From Paludibacteraceae bacterium (GTDB lineage Bacteria > Bacteroidota > Bacteroidia > Bacteroidales > Paludibacteraceae): a stretch of DNA of 49,666 bases. The translations under genes and the position numbers were made by a program. Positions within the stretch are counted from its first letter, which is position 1. Each line of letters begins with the position of its first letter. The DNA is taken from NCBI GenBank assembly GCA_024401475.1, contig JAKSKZ010000027.1, positions 1-49,666 on the forward strand, given 5' to 3'. Positions 32,525 through 41,831 of this stretch are shown piece after piece. Below the pieces are notes generated by a model, which made no database searches, had not been told where the DNA came from, and was given only the letters and a program-made list of their open reading frames with translations.

Positions 32525-32977
32525 ATGTCAAGAATTGTTATAAACACATCAAAATCATATACAAATCCAGGCGGTCTGTTGGATCAATTGGATAAAAGCA
32601 ATTATTTTCAGTTGTCAAAATCAAGTATAACAAGAAAAGATCTTTTTACATTTGCTCTTGGGTTAGGTCTTAAAGAAAGCTATCCGAAGGACATTGAAAA
32701 GGTCAACAGCATAGTTCGCACTGAGACTGTTGGCAACACTTACTATTTGTATTCTTCTGTTTATTTTCATGACGTACTATCAATAAATACTGATAATATA
32801 GATAAGATAACAGACGACGAAGCAGTCTATGAACTAACAGAAAAATATGCTAATGCGGGTTTTGAAGTCATTGAACAATATATGAATGAGGAATTCAAAA
32901 ATGACGATGAACTCATGTGGAAACTTATTGGAGACATGGATGAAATATACGAAGAACTTTTAGCAGAGGAAAAATAG
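32525..32977 (+). CDS. 150-aa last gene of the SMC/helicase operon
   Basis: It starts MSRIVINTSKSYTNPGGLLD and includes SITRKDLFTFALGLGLKESY, a helical region recalling the position and style of DndE next to DndD, though sequence similarity to DndE is not convincing. The C-terminus is very acidic (DDELMWKLIGDMDEIYEELL). Small size and place at the operon end suggest an accessory subunit. Followed by a large terminator hairpin. Confidence 0.62.
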   Translation: MSRIVINTSKSYTNPGGLLDQLDKSNYFQLSKSSITRKDLFTFALGLGLKESYPKDIEKVNSIVRTETVGNTYYLYSSVYFHDVLSINTDNIDKITDDEAVYELTEKYANAGFEVIEQYMNEEFKNDDELMWKLIGDMDEIYEELLAEEK

Positions 32978-33000
32978 CACAGAAACAAAACATCGCCCAA

Positions 33001-33065
33001 AAACGTGCGTAAACCAGCGGAAACCACTTTTTTTTTACACTTTCCGCAAGTTTACGCACATTTTT
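33001..33065. terminator. Long bidirectional terminator after the operon
   Basis: Arms aaacgtgcgtaaaccagcgg (33001-) and ccgcaagtttacgcacattt (to 33063) pair over about 20 bp with two mismatches; T-runs lie on both strands. Confidence 0.85.
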
Positions 33066-33241
33066 AGTTTCAACAGAAACCAATAGCAGCATTAAATCGA
33101 CTCGACAAACACATCCCACCTTCCCCTTTTTTCAAAACATTTTCTTCGTTTTTCCGCACAAACATAAGCAGAAATTCAGAATTTATTTTAATTTAGCAAA
33201 AGGATAGATATTATCGATTAACCTATTTAAAAGCGAAAGTT

Positions 33242-34921
33242 ATGAACGAGAAAATGGTTGAAATTTTTTGCAGAAATAATGGCGCGAAAAAAATGTATCC
33301 TGCGGGCACCAGCTTGTTGGAAATATACAACGACATGAATCTGCAACTTAAATATGGGGCGACCGCAGCTAAGGCGAACAACAAAGTCAAAGATTTAAAA
33401 TTCTGCGTTTACAAACCTAAAACAATAGAATTCATCGGTCCGGAAGTTCCTGCCGGTATGCGCGCATATACGCGTTCACTATGTTTCGTGCTCTGCAAGG
33501 CCGTCAAGGAAACCATCCCTGGCGCGTCATTGCGTATCGAGCACCCTATCTCCAGAGGATACTATTGTCAAGTGAACAAAGCAGACAAGTCCCCACTTCA
33601 AGAGAGCGAAGTGAATGCCATCAAAGAGGCCATGAAAAACTGCATTAAGCAGGACATTCCGTTCGAGATGGAGACGAAAAGTGCCGAGGAAGCCATAGCA
33701 ATTTTCAAGGAACAGAACGCCACTGACAAGATAACACTCATCAGCAGTTTGCATAGCCTATATACAGACGTTTACAAATTAGGCGACCTATACGACTACT
33801 ACTACGGTTGCTTGGTCCCTTCTACGGGCTACTTGAACATCTTCGACGTAAAACCATACCACGAAGGAATGTTGCTTCAAATCCCTGACAGAGACACGCC
33901 TAACAAATTGGAACGCTTCATCGTTCAGGACAAGATGTTCCACACCATCTCCGAACAGGCAGAATGGAATGCCATGATGAAGGTACACAACGTGGGCGAC
34001 ATCAACCTTGCCGTTGCCGACAAAAAAAGCCGTGCCATCAACTCTCTCATCAAAGTGGGCGAAGCCTTGCAAGACAAGAAAATCGCAAAAATTGCCGACA
34101 TGATCAAAGCGAAGAAAACAGCCCGCATCGTTCTCATTGCCGGCCCTTCCTCTTCTGGAAAGACAACCTTCAGCAAAAAACTAGGCATTCAATTGGCTGT
34201 CAACGCATTGCACCCGGTAACCATCTCACTCGACGACTATTTCGTGAATCGTGTAGATACACCGCGTGACGAAAAGGGCGAGTACGACTTCGAATCCATT
34301 TATGCACTCGACCTTGCCTTGTTCAACAAACAGATGAACCAACTTCTTGCTGGCGAAGAGATCGAATTGCCTTACTACAACTTCGAGACGGGACAAAGAG
34401 AGTTCCGCGGCAACCGTATTTCTCTTAAACCAGACGACATCCTCGTCATCGAAGGCATCCACGGCCTCAACCCTGAGTTGACCAAGATGATTCCGGAAGA
34501 GCAAAAGTTCAAGATTTACATATCTGCTCTCACGACATTGTCTCTTGACGACCACAACTGGATTCCGACGACAGACAACCGTCTGCTTCGCCGCATCGTA
34601 AGAGACTACAACTACAGAGGCTACTCTGCGAAAGAGACCATCCACCGTTGGGCAAATGTGAGAGAGGGCGAGGAGAAATGGATCTTCCCTTACCAGGAAA
34701 ACGCCGATGCGATGTTCAACTCAGCATTGCTTTTCGAGATTCCCGTCATCAAGAAATATGCAGAGCCAATCTTGCTGGAGGTGCCTTGCGACTGCGACGA
34801 ATATGCCGAGGCGTTCCGTCTGCTCAAGTTCTTGCGCTACTTCATCAACGTGCCTGACAATGAAGTACCAATGACATCCGTATTGAGAGAGTTCGTCGGA
34901 GGAAGCAGCTTTGAGTATTGA
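33242..34921 (+). CDS. Nucleoside (uridine) kinase-like protein with N-terminal TGS-like domain
   Basis: 559 aa. The N-terminus (MVEIFCRNNGAKKMYPAGTS) is a TGS/threonyl-tRNA-synthetase editing-like module; FIGPEVPAGMRAYTRSLCFV continues the N-terminal half. The phosphoribulokinase/uridine kinase domain starts near residue 295: RIVLIAGPSSSGKTTFSKKL (Walker A), TISLDDYFVNRVDTPRDEKG (nucleoside-binding Asp-Tyr), LPYYNFETGQR and ILVIEGIHGLNPEL (Walker B/lid). This architecture is common in Bacteroidetes and Firmicutes; it probably salvages pyrimidine nucleosides in the cytoplasm. Monocistronic, with a strong terminator. Confidence 0.92.
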   Translation: MNEKMVEIFCRNNGAKKMYPAGTSLLEIYNDMNLQLKYGATAAKANNKVKDLKFCVYKPKTIEFIGPEVPAGMRAYTRSLCFVLCKAVKETIPGASLRIEHPISRGYYCQVNKADKSPLQESEVNAIKEAMKNCIKQDIPFEMETKSAEEAIAIFKEQNATDKITLISSLHSLYTDVYKLGDLYDYYYGCLVPSTGYLNIFDVKPYHEGMLLQIPDRDTPNKLERFIVQDKMFHTISEQAEWNAMMKVHNVGDINLAVADKKSRAINSLIKVGEALQDKKIAKIADMIKAKKTARIVLIAGPSSSGKTTFSKKLGIQLAVNALHPVTISLDDYFVNRVDTPRDEKGEYDFESIYALDLALFNKQMNQLLAGEEIELPYYNFETGQREFRGNRISLKPDDILVIEGIHGLNPELTKMIPEEQKFKIYISALTTLSLDDHNWIPTTDNRLLRRIVRDYNYRGYSAKETIHRWANVREGEEKWIFPYQENADAMFNSALLFEIPVIKKYAEPILLEVPCDCDEYAEAFRLLKFLRYFINVPDNEVPMTSVLREFVGGSSFEY

Positions 34922-34944
34922 TTTGTATACCAACAATATAGCAC

Positions 34945-34978
34945 AATAGGGTGGGATTTTCGTCCTACCCTATTTTTA
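34945..34978 (+). terminator. Terminator after nucleoside kinase gene
   Basis: aataggg-tggga / tccta-ccctatt stem with a TTTTCG loop and T5 tail. Confidence 0.85.
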
Positions 34979-34993
34979 TGCTTTCCATACTTG

Positions 34994-35025
34994 TTCGGAT
35001 TTTAAGGTGGAAAATCTTATCTTTG
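34994..35025 (+). promoter_or_regulatory. Probable promoter for GNAT-like gene
   Basis: TATCTTTG 35018-35025 with TTCG at 34994-34997 exactly 20 nt upstream (one mismatch in -33). ATG follows 14 nt later. Confidence 0.55.
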
Positions 35026-35039
35026 AGAAGTTTTTCTAA

Positions 35040-35984
35040 ATGACAAACAAAATGACAGACAAAGATAGTTACCGAGAATTATGCCAACAAGAAAAGAGCA
35101 TTCCGCTCTTCTCGCAAGCTTGGTGGATGGACGCCACTTGTGGAGAAAACGAATGGAACGTCATTCTTGTCCGTCACTCCTCGGGAGAGATATCTGCGGC
35201 CATGCCCTACTTTCTAAAAAAGAGATGGGGACTCAAATTCATCTGTCAGCCTCAACTCACGCAAACCAACGGTGTCTGGTTTCGCCCAACGTCTTACAAA
35301 AACGACGACGAACGATTGAGTGCGGAGAAACGAATCGACGATGAAATCATCGAGCGATTAGAGGCAATGAAACTTACCTTTTTTGTTCAATGCTTCCACC
35401 ACTCTTTCTCTAATTGGCTGCCATTCAACTGGAAGGGATTTAGGCAAACCACAAGATACACTTATCGAATAGACGATATTAGCGACACGGATGCCCTATT
35501 CCATCAATTTTCCGACGCGAAGAGAAGGCATATTAAGAAAGCCTTGAAAAACGAACTCTCCATCGAAGAGATGGAGGCGGAAGATTTTTACCGATTTTGC
35601 TGCAAAGCCCATGAGCAAAAAGGAGAGAAAAACATTCTCTCCCAAGAATTGGTAACCCGCTGCATCACGGCCGCCCAACAACAGGAGAAAGGGAAAGTCA
35701 TCGCCGTCAAAGACAAGCAGGGCAACACTCATTCCGCCTTGTTCCTTTGCTGGGATGCGGAGACTGCCTACTACCTTGTGCCCGCCACCCTGCCTGAGTA
35801 CAAAACCTCAGGAGCATCCTCGCTCATCGTATGGGAGGCCATCAAAGAGGCCCAGAAACACGTCAACGCTTTCGATTTCGAGGGAAGCATGGAGGAGAAC
35901 ATCGAAAGTTCCTACCGCCAATATGGGGCAAAACAAACCCCATACTTCAAAATCAGCAAGGGCTTGTTAAGCTATTTTTTATAA
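35040..35984 (+). CDS. FemAB/GNAT-like N-acyltransferase family protein
   Basis: 314 aa. Two GNAT-like halves are suggested: KSIPLFSQAWWMDATCGENE at the N-terminus (BioF2/FemAB-type) and the C-terminal TYRIDDISDTDALFHQFSDA, KRRHIKKALKNELSIEEME, SALFLCWDAETAYYLVPATL with ASSLIVWEAIKEAQ. FDFEGSMEENIESSYRQYGA is the typical end of this group. The family transfers aminoacyl or acyl groups, in some cases to cell-wall peptides; the substrate here is unknown. Cytoplasmic. Convergent with the next lipoprotein gene, sharing a bidirectional terminator. Confidence 0.82.
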   Translation: MTNKMTDKDSYRELCQQEKSIPLFSQAWWMDATCGENEWNVILVRHSSGEISAAMPYFLKKRWGLKFICQPQLTQTNGVWFRPTSYKNDDERLSAEKRIDDEIIERLEAMKLTFFVQCFHHSFSNWLPFNWKGFRQTTRYTYRIDDISDTDALFHQFSDAKRRHIKKALKNELSIEEMEAEDFYRFCCKAHEQKGEKNILSQELVTRCITAAQQQEKGKVIAVKDKQGNTHSALFLCWDAETAYYLVPATLPEYKTSGASSLIVWEAIKEAQKHVNAFDFEGSMEENIESSYRQYGAKQTPYFKISKGLLSYFL

Positions 35985-35998
35985 ACCAAGGAACAAAA

Positions 35999-36030
35999 AA
36001 GGCGATGATTTTCTCACCGCCTTAACTTTT
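35999..36030. terminator. Bidirectional terminator between convergent genes
   Basis: aaggcg / cgcctt with further inner pairing; A/T runs on both flanks. Confidence 0.75.
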
Positions 36031-36043
36031 AGGAACGACTCCG

Positions 36044-36901
36044 TCAATAGGTAAGTTTGCACTCTTTCTGCCAATAAGCGCCCGAATCCTCTTGACAAGA
36101 GACGAAGATAGAATAAGAGTTCGTCTTATTATGAGACGTGGAGATAGAATACGCAACCTTTTCTGCAATCGTCTTATCGTTAGCATCCGGGTAACGCACC
36201 GCCTTACAGTAGTAAGGTACATCGTTCGACTTCGGGCTGTAAAGCAAATCAGCAAAGCCACTCCACGAGAAGTCCATGCCCATTATGATTGGGAGACAGA
36301 ACTGCCACTGAACCACAGGTCCACCGCCCATCTTATAAGAGAACGTGTATTCTTCCAACTTCGGTGCTGAAACCGAATCACTGCCATAGAAAGTCTGGGT
36401 AGTAATCGTCAACTTGGACAATTTATTCGAATCCCATTGATACCCTTTCTCGCAAACTTGTTTCGTCGCGTCGTCCTTCCAAGTAACCGTTCGCGATGAA
36501 ATCACCTTCAAATTAACATCATAGCTGTATGATATGGAGTCAGCATTCGCTCCTTTTTCAGCCACCATACTGATGATTTTTCCCTTCTTCGCCTCAATAT
36601 TCAAGAAATTGCGGGGATAATCATCCAAACCGATAGAGACATTCTCCCAAACTCGCAACGGGTCGTAGCCGAAGGTCAAATCCACCTCGCTCATCCCCTT
36701 CTTTATCTGAGCCGAGAGCAAAGTATCGCCCATATTATAGTTGAGTTTGCAAGAAATCACGCCCTGGCACGAGACCTCCGTCAACACTTGGAACGGCTCT
36801 TTTTTGGGAGTTTCCGGAGTTGAACTTTCGTCGTCACAACTTATTGTAGAGAAGGCTACGCAAGTTGTAGCCATTGCCCATATACTTTTCCTAATATTCA
36901 T
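36044..36901 (-). CDS. Lipoprotein, DUF4595-like
   Basis: 285 aa. MNIRKSIWAMATTCVAFSTI ends in a lipobox SC-DDE; acidic residues straight after Cys are the surface-export signal of Bacteroidetes. The body consists of beta-meander segments (ISYSYDVNLKVISSRTVTWK; SKLTITTQTFYGSDSVSAPK) like DUF4595 outer-membrane lipoproteins. No catalytic motif. Convergent with the GNAT-like gene. Confidence 0.78.
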   Translation of the reverse strand: MNIRKSIWAMATTCVAFSTISCDDESSTPETPKKEPFQVLTEVSCQGVISCKLNYNMGDTLLSAQIKKGMSEVDLTFGYDPLRVWENVSIGLDDYPRNFLNIEAKKGKIISMVAEKGANADSISYSYDVNLKVISSRTVTWKDDATKQVCEKGYQWDSNKLSKLTITTQTFYGSDSVSAPKLEEYTFSYKMGGGPVVQWQFCLPIIMGMDFSWSGFADLLYSPKSNDVPYYCKAVRYPDANDKTIAEKVAYSISTSHNKTNSYSIFVSCQEDSGAYWQKECKLTY

Positions 36902-37275
36902 ACTTTAAATTTTAATCACAAAACATAGAACAACCAAAAATATATCTAAATCTCACAACAAATTTAGGGATAAGTGCCGACTTTAGAACGAATTAAATGA
37001 TGTTATACAACACAAATGCCAACAATTGTGGCAGACCACCAATACAAACGAGACAACTTTATCACAACCAACAAGATGCGAATAAAACATTTTAAAACAC
37101 CATCTTTTACAGAACAAAACTTGTCGAAATTAGAAACATACACTAATTTTGCATTATCAATCATTGGAATTTCATGCTCGCTAAGGGCTATTTTGTTGCA
37201 AGGCCTTGCGTTTCCCTTACGAGCTTTTACGATTTCCCATTGAAGATGTTTTTACCATAAAGCAGAAGAAAAAAA
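36902..37275. other. 374-bp divergent intergenic region
   Basis: Lies between two divergent lipoprotein genes. It contains a good plus-strand promoter (37121-37151) and, on the minus strand, a TATTTTTG box at 36935-36942. No gene seen; a plus-strand open frame at 37016-37243 shows no protein-like features. Confidence 0.5.
37121..37151 (+). promoter_or_regulatory. Promoter for lipoprotein gene
   Basis: TTG 37121-37123, 20-nt spacer, TAATTTTG 37144-37151; leader about 120 nt. Confidence 0.6.
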
Positions 37276-37968
37276 ATGAAAAGAACATTATTTTACACAA
37301 CTCTTCTTTTCGCCGCATTTCTTACAAGTTGCGAAATAGAAGATGGAAGCGACAGCTCCTATTACTCAAAAAACTACATCGACGTATACGTCATTCCCGA
37401 CACACTAATCATCGAAGAATTTGAGAAAGAGGAGGTCCGTGGCGACTCCGTCTATCTTCAACACGTTAAATTAGAAGGAATTCATACATTGGGGCCCAAT
37501 CGTGGCTTAACAACAATAACAAAAGAGGAGGAGGAGAAACGACACCACATGTTCGACTCCATAGCATCTTTTTATGGAGACACTTGTTTCAACGGCAACA
37601 TCAGTGTTGAGGGCACTCGTGTGTTCTCCCAATATATAGATTCAATGATTGTCACCTCTGACATGGATTTCGATGCCTCCCACCCAGCAGGCAGCAACTT
37701 GGCAGACCTCTTGAAGGTCCTGGTTTATAGTTTAGGAGATTACATCATGAATGGGTACAATGTTACGCCTCCCCACTCGCTATCTGCCCCTCTTTATCAA
37801 AAATGGATAGAAATGGAAGAAACAGACAAGATGTTATGGTGTGCAGATGGATGTTTTTCCCTATGCTTTCCAAAACCTACTTTATCCAGAGTACACAATA
37901 TGACGTACACTTTCATGATGAAAGACGGACCTACATTGTCAGCCACCAAGCAAATTGTTTTTGAGTGA
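37276..37968 (+). CDS. Lipoprotein of unknown function
   Basis: 230 aa. The signal MKRTLFYTTLLFAAFLTSC ends at Cys19, followed by acidic EIEDGSD (probable surface-export signal). The mature sequence is mixed, with YIDVYVIPDTLIIEEFEKEE and a Cys-rich patch CADGCFSLCFPKP; no domain recognised. Monocistronic. The downstream tail region is shared with repeat unit C. Confidence 0.75.
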   Translation: MKRTLFYTTLLFAAFLTSCEIEDGSDSSYYSKNYIDVYVIPDTLIIEEFEKEEVRGDSVYLQHVKLEGIHTLGPNRGLTTITKEEEEKRHHMFDSIASFYGDTCFNGNISVEGTRVFSQYIDSMIVTSDMDFDASHPAGSNLADLLKVLVYSLGDYIMNGYNVTPPHSLSAPLYQKWIEMEETDKMLWCADGCFSLCFPKPTLSRVHNMTYTFMMKDGPTLSATKQIVFE

Positions 37969-38034
37969 TTGTTCCAATCCCTACATTTCACAAGCACAGC
38001 CGTTTCCAAAACTCAACCATAGGTATTCCTCTGA

Positions 38035-38206
38035 AATGGATCTATGCTTGCGTTTCCCTTACAAGTTTTTTATGCTGCCCGAACTAAAAGGCACCTTCAA
38101 TATGCCGATAATCATCAACGGCAGGCAGACCACCCTACCCGTACAAATCGAACGTGACGAGTATTGGGAAGAGAAGTCCGTAGAAGAATGTGAGATTTTC
38201 GTTTAG
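38035..38206 (+). CDS. Small ORF whose 3' end is repeated downstream
   Basis: From ATG 38035, 56 codons: MDLCLRFPYKFFMLPELKGT, then QIERDEYWEEKSVEECEIFV. The last 60 bp (38141-38200) recur at 40022-40081 and 41878-41937 with very few changes, each copy without the first half. It may be a small gene or the surviving end of a larger one; an upstream-extended frame exists to 37955. No family recognised. Confidence 0.45.
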
Positions 38207-38329
38207 ATTTACAAATTCCATAAAGTTTCATAAAGAAGATAGGCACCTTGTTGGGAAACAGGGTGCCTATCGGTGCGTTCTTCCGGCTATCGCCGGGTGG
38301 TGCCTAACGAATAATTATGAAAATCATGT

Positions 38330-39919
38330 TCATAATACAAGCTTTTCTATCTTGCATTCATGCTTTTTAGTCTTTTCATCGTAGTTGATGCCTACGAACA
38401 GCATGTCACCACGGTAGTGTTTCAGCACTTCGTCATATTGCTTGTCTTTTATCTGCTGCAAGGCAGTTTCCGGGCTTTTGTTATGTTTCAGTTCAATAAC
38501 CATTGCTGGAATATTCGGCAAGAACGGGATTAAGGCAAGGTCTGCATAACCCTTTCCTGTTGGCAGTTCCTTTACCAGTGTATAGCGTGTGTTGGCGTAG
38601 AAATACGCCAAGCAGATGGCGCTCTGGAAGCAGTGCTCGTCATTGTAAGTCAAATTACTGGTCACCTCGGTGTGGGCAGCGTCAAGAGCCTTGGCTACAG
38701 CTACCTCATTGCCATTGATGGTGTCATCGAGAAGTTTCCTTGAGGCATTGACTATTTCTATAACCTTGACATAATTGTCATCATAATCAATGGCACTCAC
38801 CCATTCCTCACGAACTTCCTCATTAGGGATTTTACAGGTCTTCGTCTTTCGATCGTATGACAAATATCCCAGATGAATTAGGTAAGTGAAGACATTGTCT
38901 TTGTTTGTGATATCGTCTAACTTGTTGCGGAAATCCTTGACTTTAACAGGCACGGGCGTTCCTGACATCATACTGATAATGTCTTCCCTTATGCCATCAA
39001 AGTTCATGCTTATATAGTCCTTTAGGACCTCAAAAGTGCTCGTGGCAGACCAGTAACTGCCAAATTCTTTTCTTCTTGCTGCATTTACAACTGACAACGG
39101 ATTGAAGACGCCAACAGATTCTGACAGTTTATAACCATCGTACCATCGAGAACACTCTTCCTTGTCGATGCCATGTGTATTGCAGAGATCCTCAACCTCT
39201 TCATGGGTGAAGCCAATAAGTCCTGCGAACTGCTGCGCGTCAACCATGGAATACTCGGTAAACTCGTTGAGCTTTGACTGCACTTTGTCTCTAACAATCG
39301 GCAGAATACCTGTGATGTAGGCCAAGGCGATGGCAGGGCGAAGGGTTGCATCTTTGAAAAGTCCATTCAAGAAATCCAAGTATTTTTGGAACAAATCGTC
39401 TGAAACCTTCTCTCGCACCAGAACATCATATTCATCGATGATGACAATGAACTTTTCTCCTTTCTTCTTGTAAACTTTAAGGATACATTTGTCTATGGAG
39501 TTGTCCATTTCCGAAAAATCAATGTCTTCAAACTGTTCTTGAAATTCCTCAGTTACACTTTTGTCAATATAGGAAATAAGCTTATCCTCTTCATTTTTCT
39601 TTCTCGTATTTGCAAACCATCCATTCAAATCCAACTTGATTACGTTGAACTTGTTCAGATTATCCTCATAACCGGGCACATCGCCAATCTTCATTTTCGA
39701 GAAGATTTCCTTGGTGTCACATCCCTTTGAATAATAAGCGGAAATCATATTACCTACCATGCTCTTACCAAAACGGCGGGCACGAGACATGCAGACAAAG
39801 TTTTGCCTTGTGCCAAGTAGTTTGTTCAACTCTGTCAGCACTAATGATTTGTCAACATAGATGTCCGTATTCTTATCCATTTTGAATGCTTCTGCATTCG
39901 GATTGAGGTATATGCCCAT
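38330..39919 (-). CDS. AAA-ATPase-like/DUF1703 PD-(D/E)XK protein, copy 1
   Basis: 529 aa. N-terminal AAA-ATPase-like domain (PF09820 type): VDKSLVLTELNKLLGTRQNF, the RARRFGKSM P-loop equivalent and IVIIDEYDVLV as Walker B. The C-terminal DUF1703 nuclease-like domain has GKGYADLALIPFLPNIPAMV followed by IELKHNKSPE (Asp...Glu-x-Lys). Its function in bacteria is not established; these genes are very common and mobile in Bacteroidales. Compared with copy 2, residues 1-75, about 175-290 and 400-end are almost the same, but 80-170 and 300-400 are strongly divergent: a mosaic. Confidence 0.88.
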   Translation of the reverse strand: MGIYLNPNAEAFKMDKNTDIYVDKSLVLTELNKLLGTRQNFVCMSRARRFGKSMVGNMISAYYSKGCDTKEIFSKMKIGDVPGYEDNLNKFNVIKLDLNGWFANTRKKNEEDKLISYIDKSVTEEFQEQFEDIDFSEMDNSIDKCILKVYKKKGEKFIVIIDEYDVLVREKVSDDLFQKYLDFLNGLFKDATLRPAIALAYITGILPIVRDKVQSKLNEFTEYSMVDAQQFAGLIGFTHEEVEDLCNTHGIDKEECSRWYDGYKLSESVGVFNPLSVVNAARRKEFGSYWSATSTFEVLKDYISMNFDGIREDIISMMSGTPVPVKVKDFRNKLDDITNKDNVFTYLIHLGYLSYDRKTKTCKIPNEEVREEWVSAIDYDDNYVKVIEIVNASRKLLDDTINGNEVAVAKALDAAHTEVTSNLTYNDEHCFQSAICLAYFYANTRYTLVKELPTGKGYADLALIPFLPNIPAMVIELKHNKSPETALQQIKDKQYDEVLKHYRGDMLFVGINYDEKTKKHECKIEKLVL

Positions 39920-39944
39920 ACTTATCCCAATTTATTATTCGATG

Positions 39945-39975
39945 CAAAATTAAGCACTTTTTTAGAGTTGGCAAA
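39945..39975 (-). promoter_or_regulatory. Promoter of AAA/DUF1703 copy 1
   Basis: On the minus strand, TTTG (39972-39975) - 19 nt - TAATTTTG (39945-39952). Identical in copy 2. Confidence 0.65.
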
Positions 39976-40188
39976 GTATTCATGTCAATACCCTGCAATT
40001 CGGTTTCATGCGTGCAAGGCCGTACAAATCGAACGTGACGAGTATTGGGTGGAGAAGTCCGTAGAAGAATGTGAGATTTTCTAAATTTTCCATAACGAAG
40101 ATAGGCAGACCGCTGTGAAGTGGACTGCCTTTCGGTGCGCGATCGGCTATCGCCGGTGGTGCCTAACGAATAATTATGAAAGTCATTT

Positions 40189-41775
40189 TCATAATACAAG
40201 CTTTTCTATCTTGCATTCATGCTTTTTAGTCTTTTCATCGTAGTTGATGCCTACAAAAAGCAGATTGCCACGGTAGTGTTTAAGGGCATCATCATATTTC
40301 TTGTCCTTTATCTGCTGCAAGGCGGTTTCCGAACTCTTGTTATGTTTCAGTTCAATAACCATCGCTGGAATATTCGGCAAGAACGGAATCAGCGCCAAGT
40401 CGGCATAGCCTTTGCCGGTTGGCAGTTCCTTTACCAGCGTATAGCGTGTGTTGGCGTAGAAATACGCCAGGCAGATGGCGCTCTGGAAGCAATGCTCGTC
40501 GTTGTAAGTCAAGTTACTAGTAACCTCGGTGTGGGCGGCGTCAAGAGCCTTGGCTACAGCATCCTCATTGCCATTGATGGTGTCGTCAAGGAGCTTTTTT
40601 GAAGCGTTAACGATTGCCATTATAGAACGGTAGTCACGTTCGTCTTCAATTGAGTTTATCCATTCCGTTCGGACTTCAGCGTTAGGTATATAGCAGGTCT
40701 TATCGGTTCGGTTATAAGTCAGGTAACCAAGATGGATGAGATAGGTGAAGACATTGTCCTTACTATTGATGGAATCCAACGTGTTCTCAAACTTCATCAC
40801 ATTTACAGGCACGCTTTTCCCAGAAATCATGCTGATGATGTCTTGACGAATGCCTTCAAAATCCATCATAATGTATTTCTTTAAAGCCTCAAACGAGCTG
40901 GTAGCTGTCCAATAACTGCCGAATTCTTTTCTTCTTACTGCATTTACAACTGACAATGGATTGAAGATGCCAACTGATTCCGACAGTTTATAACCATCAT
41001 ACCATCGAGCACACTCTTCCTTGTCGATGCCATGTGTGTTGCAGAGTTCCTCAACCTCTTCATGAGTGAACCCAATAAGTCCTGCGAACTGCTGCGCATC
41101 CACCATGGAATACTCGGTAAATTCGTTGAGCTTTGACTGCACTTTGTCTCTAACAACAGGCAGAATACCTGTAATATATGCTAAGGCAATAGCGGGACGA
41201 AGGTCGGCATTCTTGAATAGCCCGTTTAGGAATCTAAGATAGTTGTCGAAAACATTCTCTGGAACGCTTTCACGTACCAACACATCATACTCGTCAATAA
41301 TGACAACGAACTTTTCGCCAGTCTTGGCATATACTTTCATTATTGCATCCTGAATGGAGGCGTTTTCTGCGATAATTAATTTGGGAAACTGTTCAATAAA
41401 TTCTTCAATAATAGTTCCATTGAGGTCTTCAAATAAAAAATCGCTACGTTTCTTTACCGATGCATTTGAATAAAAGCCATTCAAATCCAACTTAATCACG
41501 TTGAACTTGTTCATGTTGTCCAGATAGCCGGGCACATTGCCAATCTTCATTTTCGAGAAGATTTCCTTGGTGTCACATCCCTTTGAATAATAAGCGGAAA
41601 TCATATTACCTACCATGCTCTTACCAAAACGGCGGGCACGAGACATGCAGACAAAGTTTTGCCTTGTGCCAAGTAGTTTGTTCAACTCTGTCAGCACTAA
41701 TGATTTGTCAACATAGATGTCCGTATTCTTATCCATTTTGAATGCTTCTGCATTCGGATTGAGGTATATGCCCAT
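40189..41775 (-). CDS. AAA-ATPase-like/DUF1703 PD-(D/E)XK protein, copy 2
   Basis: 528 aa, paralogue of copy 1 with the same start MGIYLNPNAEAFKMDKNTDI, RARRFGKSM loop and VVIIDEYDVLV. The C-terminal nuclease-like motif GKGYADLALIPFLPNIPAMV plus IELKHNKSSE is retained. The variable stretches (residues of about 90-170, SNASVKKRSDFLFEDLNGTI; and 310-390) differ almost completely from copy 1, while flanks are near-identical. This suggests selection or recombination confined to two internal segments. Both copies are full length and could be functional. Confidence 0.88.
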   Translation of the reverse strand: MGIYLNPNAEAFKMDKNTDIYVDKSLVLTELNKLLGTRQNFVCMSRARRFGKSMVGNMISAYYSKGCDTKEIFSKMKIGNVPGYLDNMNKFNVIKLDLNGFYSNASVKKRSDFLFEDLNGTIIEEFIEQFPKLIIAENASIQDAIMKVYAKTGEKFVVIIDEYDVLVRESVPENVFDNYLRFLNGLFKNADLRPAIALAYITGILPVVRDKVQSKLNEFTEYSMVDAQQFAGLIGFTHEEVEELCNTHGIDKEECARWYDGYKLSESVGIFNPLSVVNAVRRKEFGSYWTATSSFEALKKYIMMDFEGIRQDIISMISGKSVPVNVMKFENTLDSINSKDNVFTYLIHLGYLTYNRTDKTCYIPNAEVRTEWINSIEDERDYRSIMAIVNASKKLLDDTINGNEDAVAKALDAAHTEVTSNLTYNDEHCFQSAICLAYFYANTRYTLVKELPTGKGYADLALIPFLPNIPAMVIELKHNKSSETALQQIKDKKYDDALKHYRGNLLFVGINYDEKTKKHECKIEKLVL

Positions 41776-41800
41776 ACTTATCCCAATTTATTATTCGATG

Positions 41801-41831
41801 CAAAATTAAGCACTTTTTTAGAGTTGGCAAA
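41801..41831 (-). promoter_or_regulatory. Promoter of AAA/DUF1703 copy 2
   Basis: Same boxes as copy 1, shifted by 1856 bp. Confidence 0.65.

Noticed and set aside
25895..32977. Canonical Dnd phosphorothioation locus
   Set aside because: Only a DndD-like ATPase is present; no DndA cysteine desulfurase, DndB or PAPS-reductase-like DndC.
37016..37243. Small plus-strand gene between the divergent lipoproteins
   Set aside because: No start context, no homology-like features, and it contains the promoter of the next gene.
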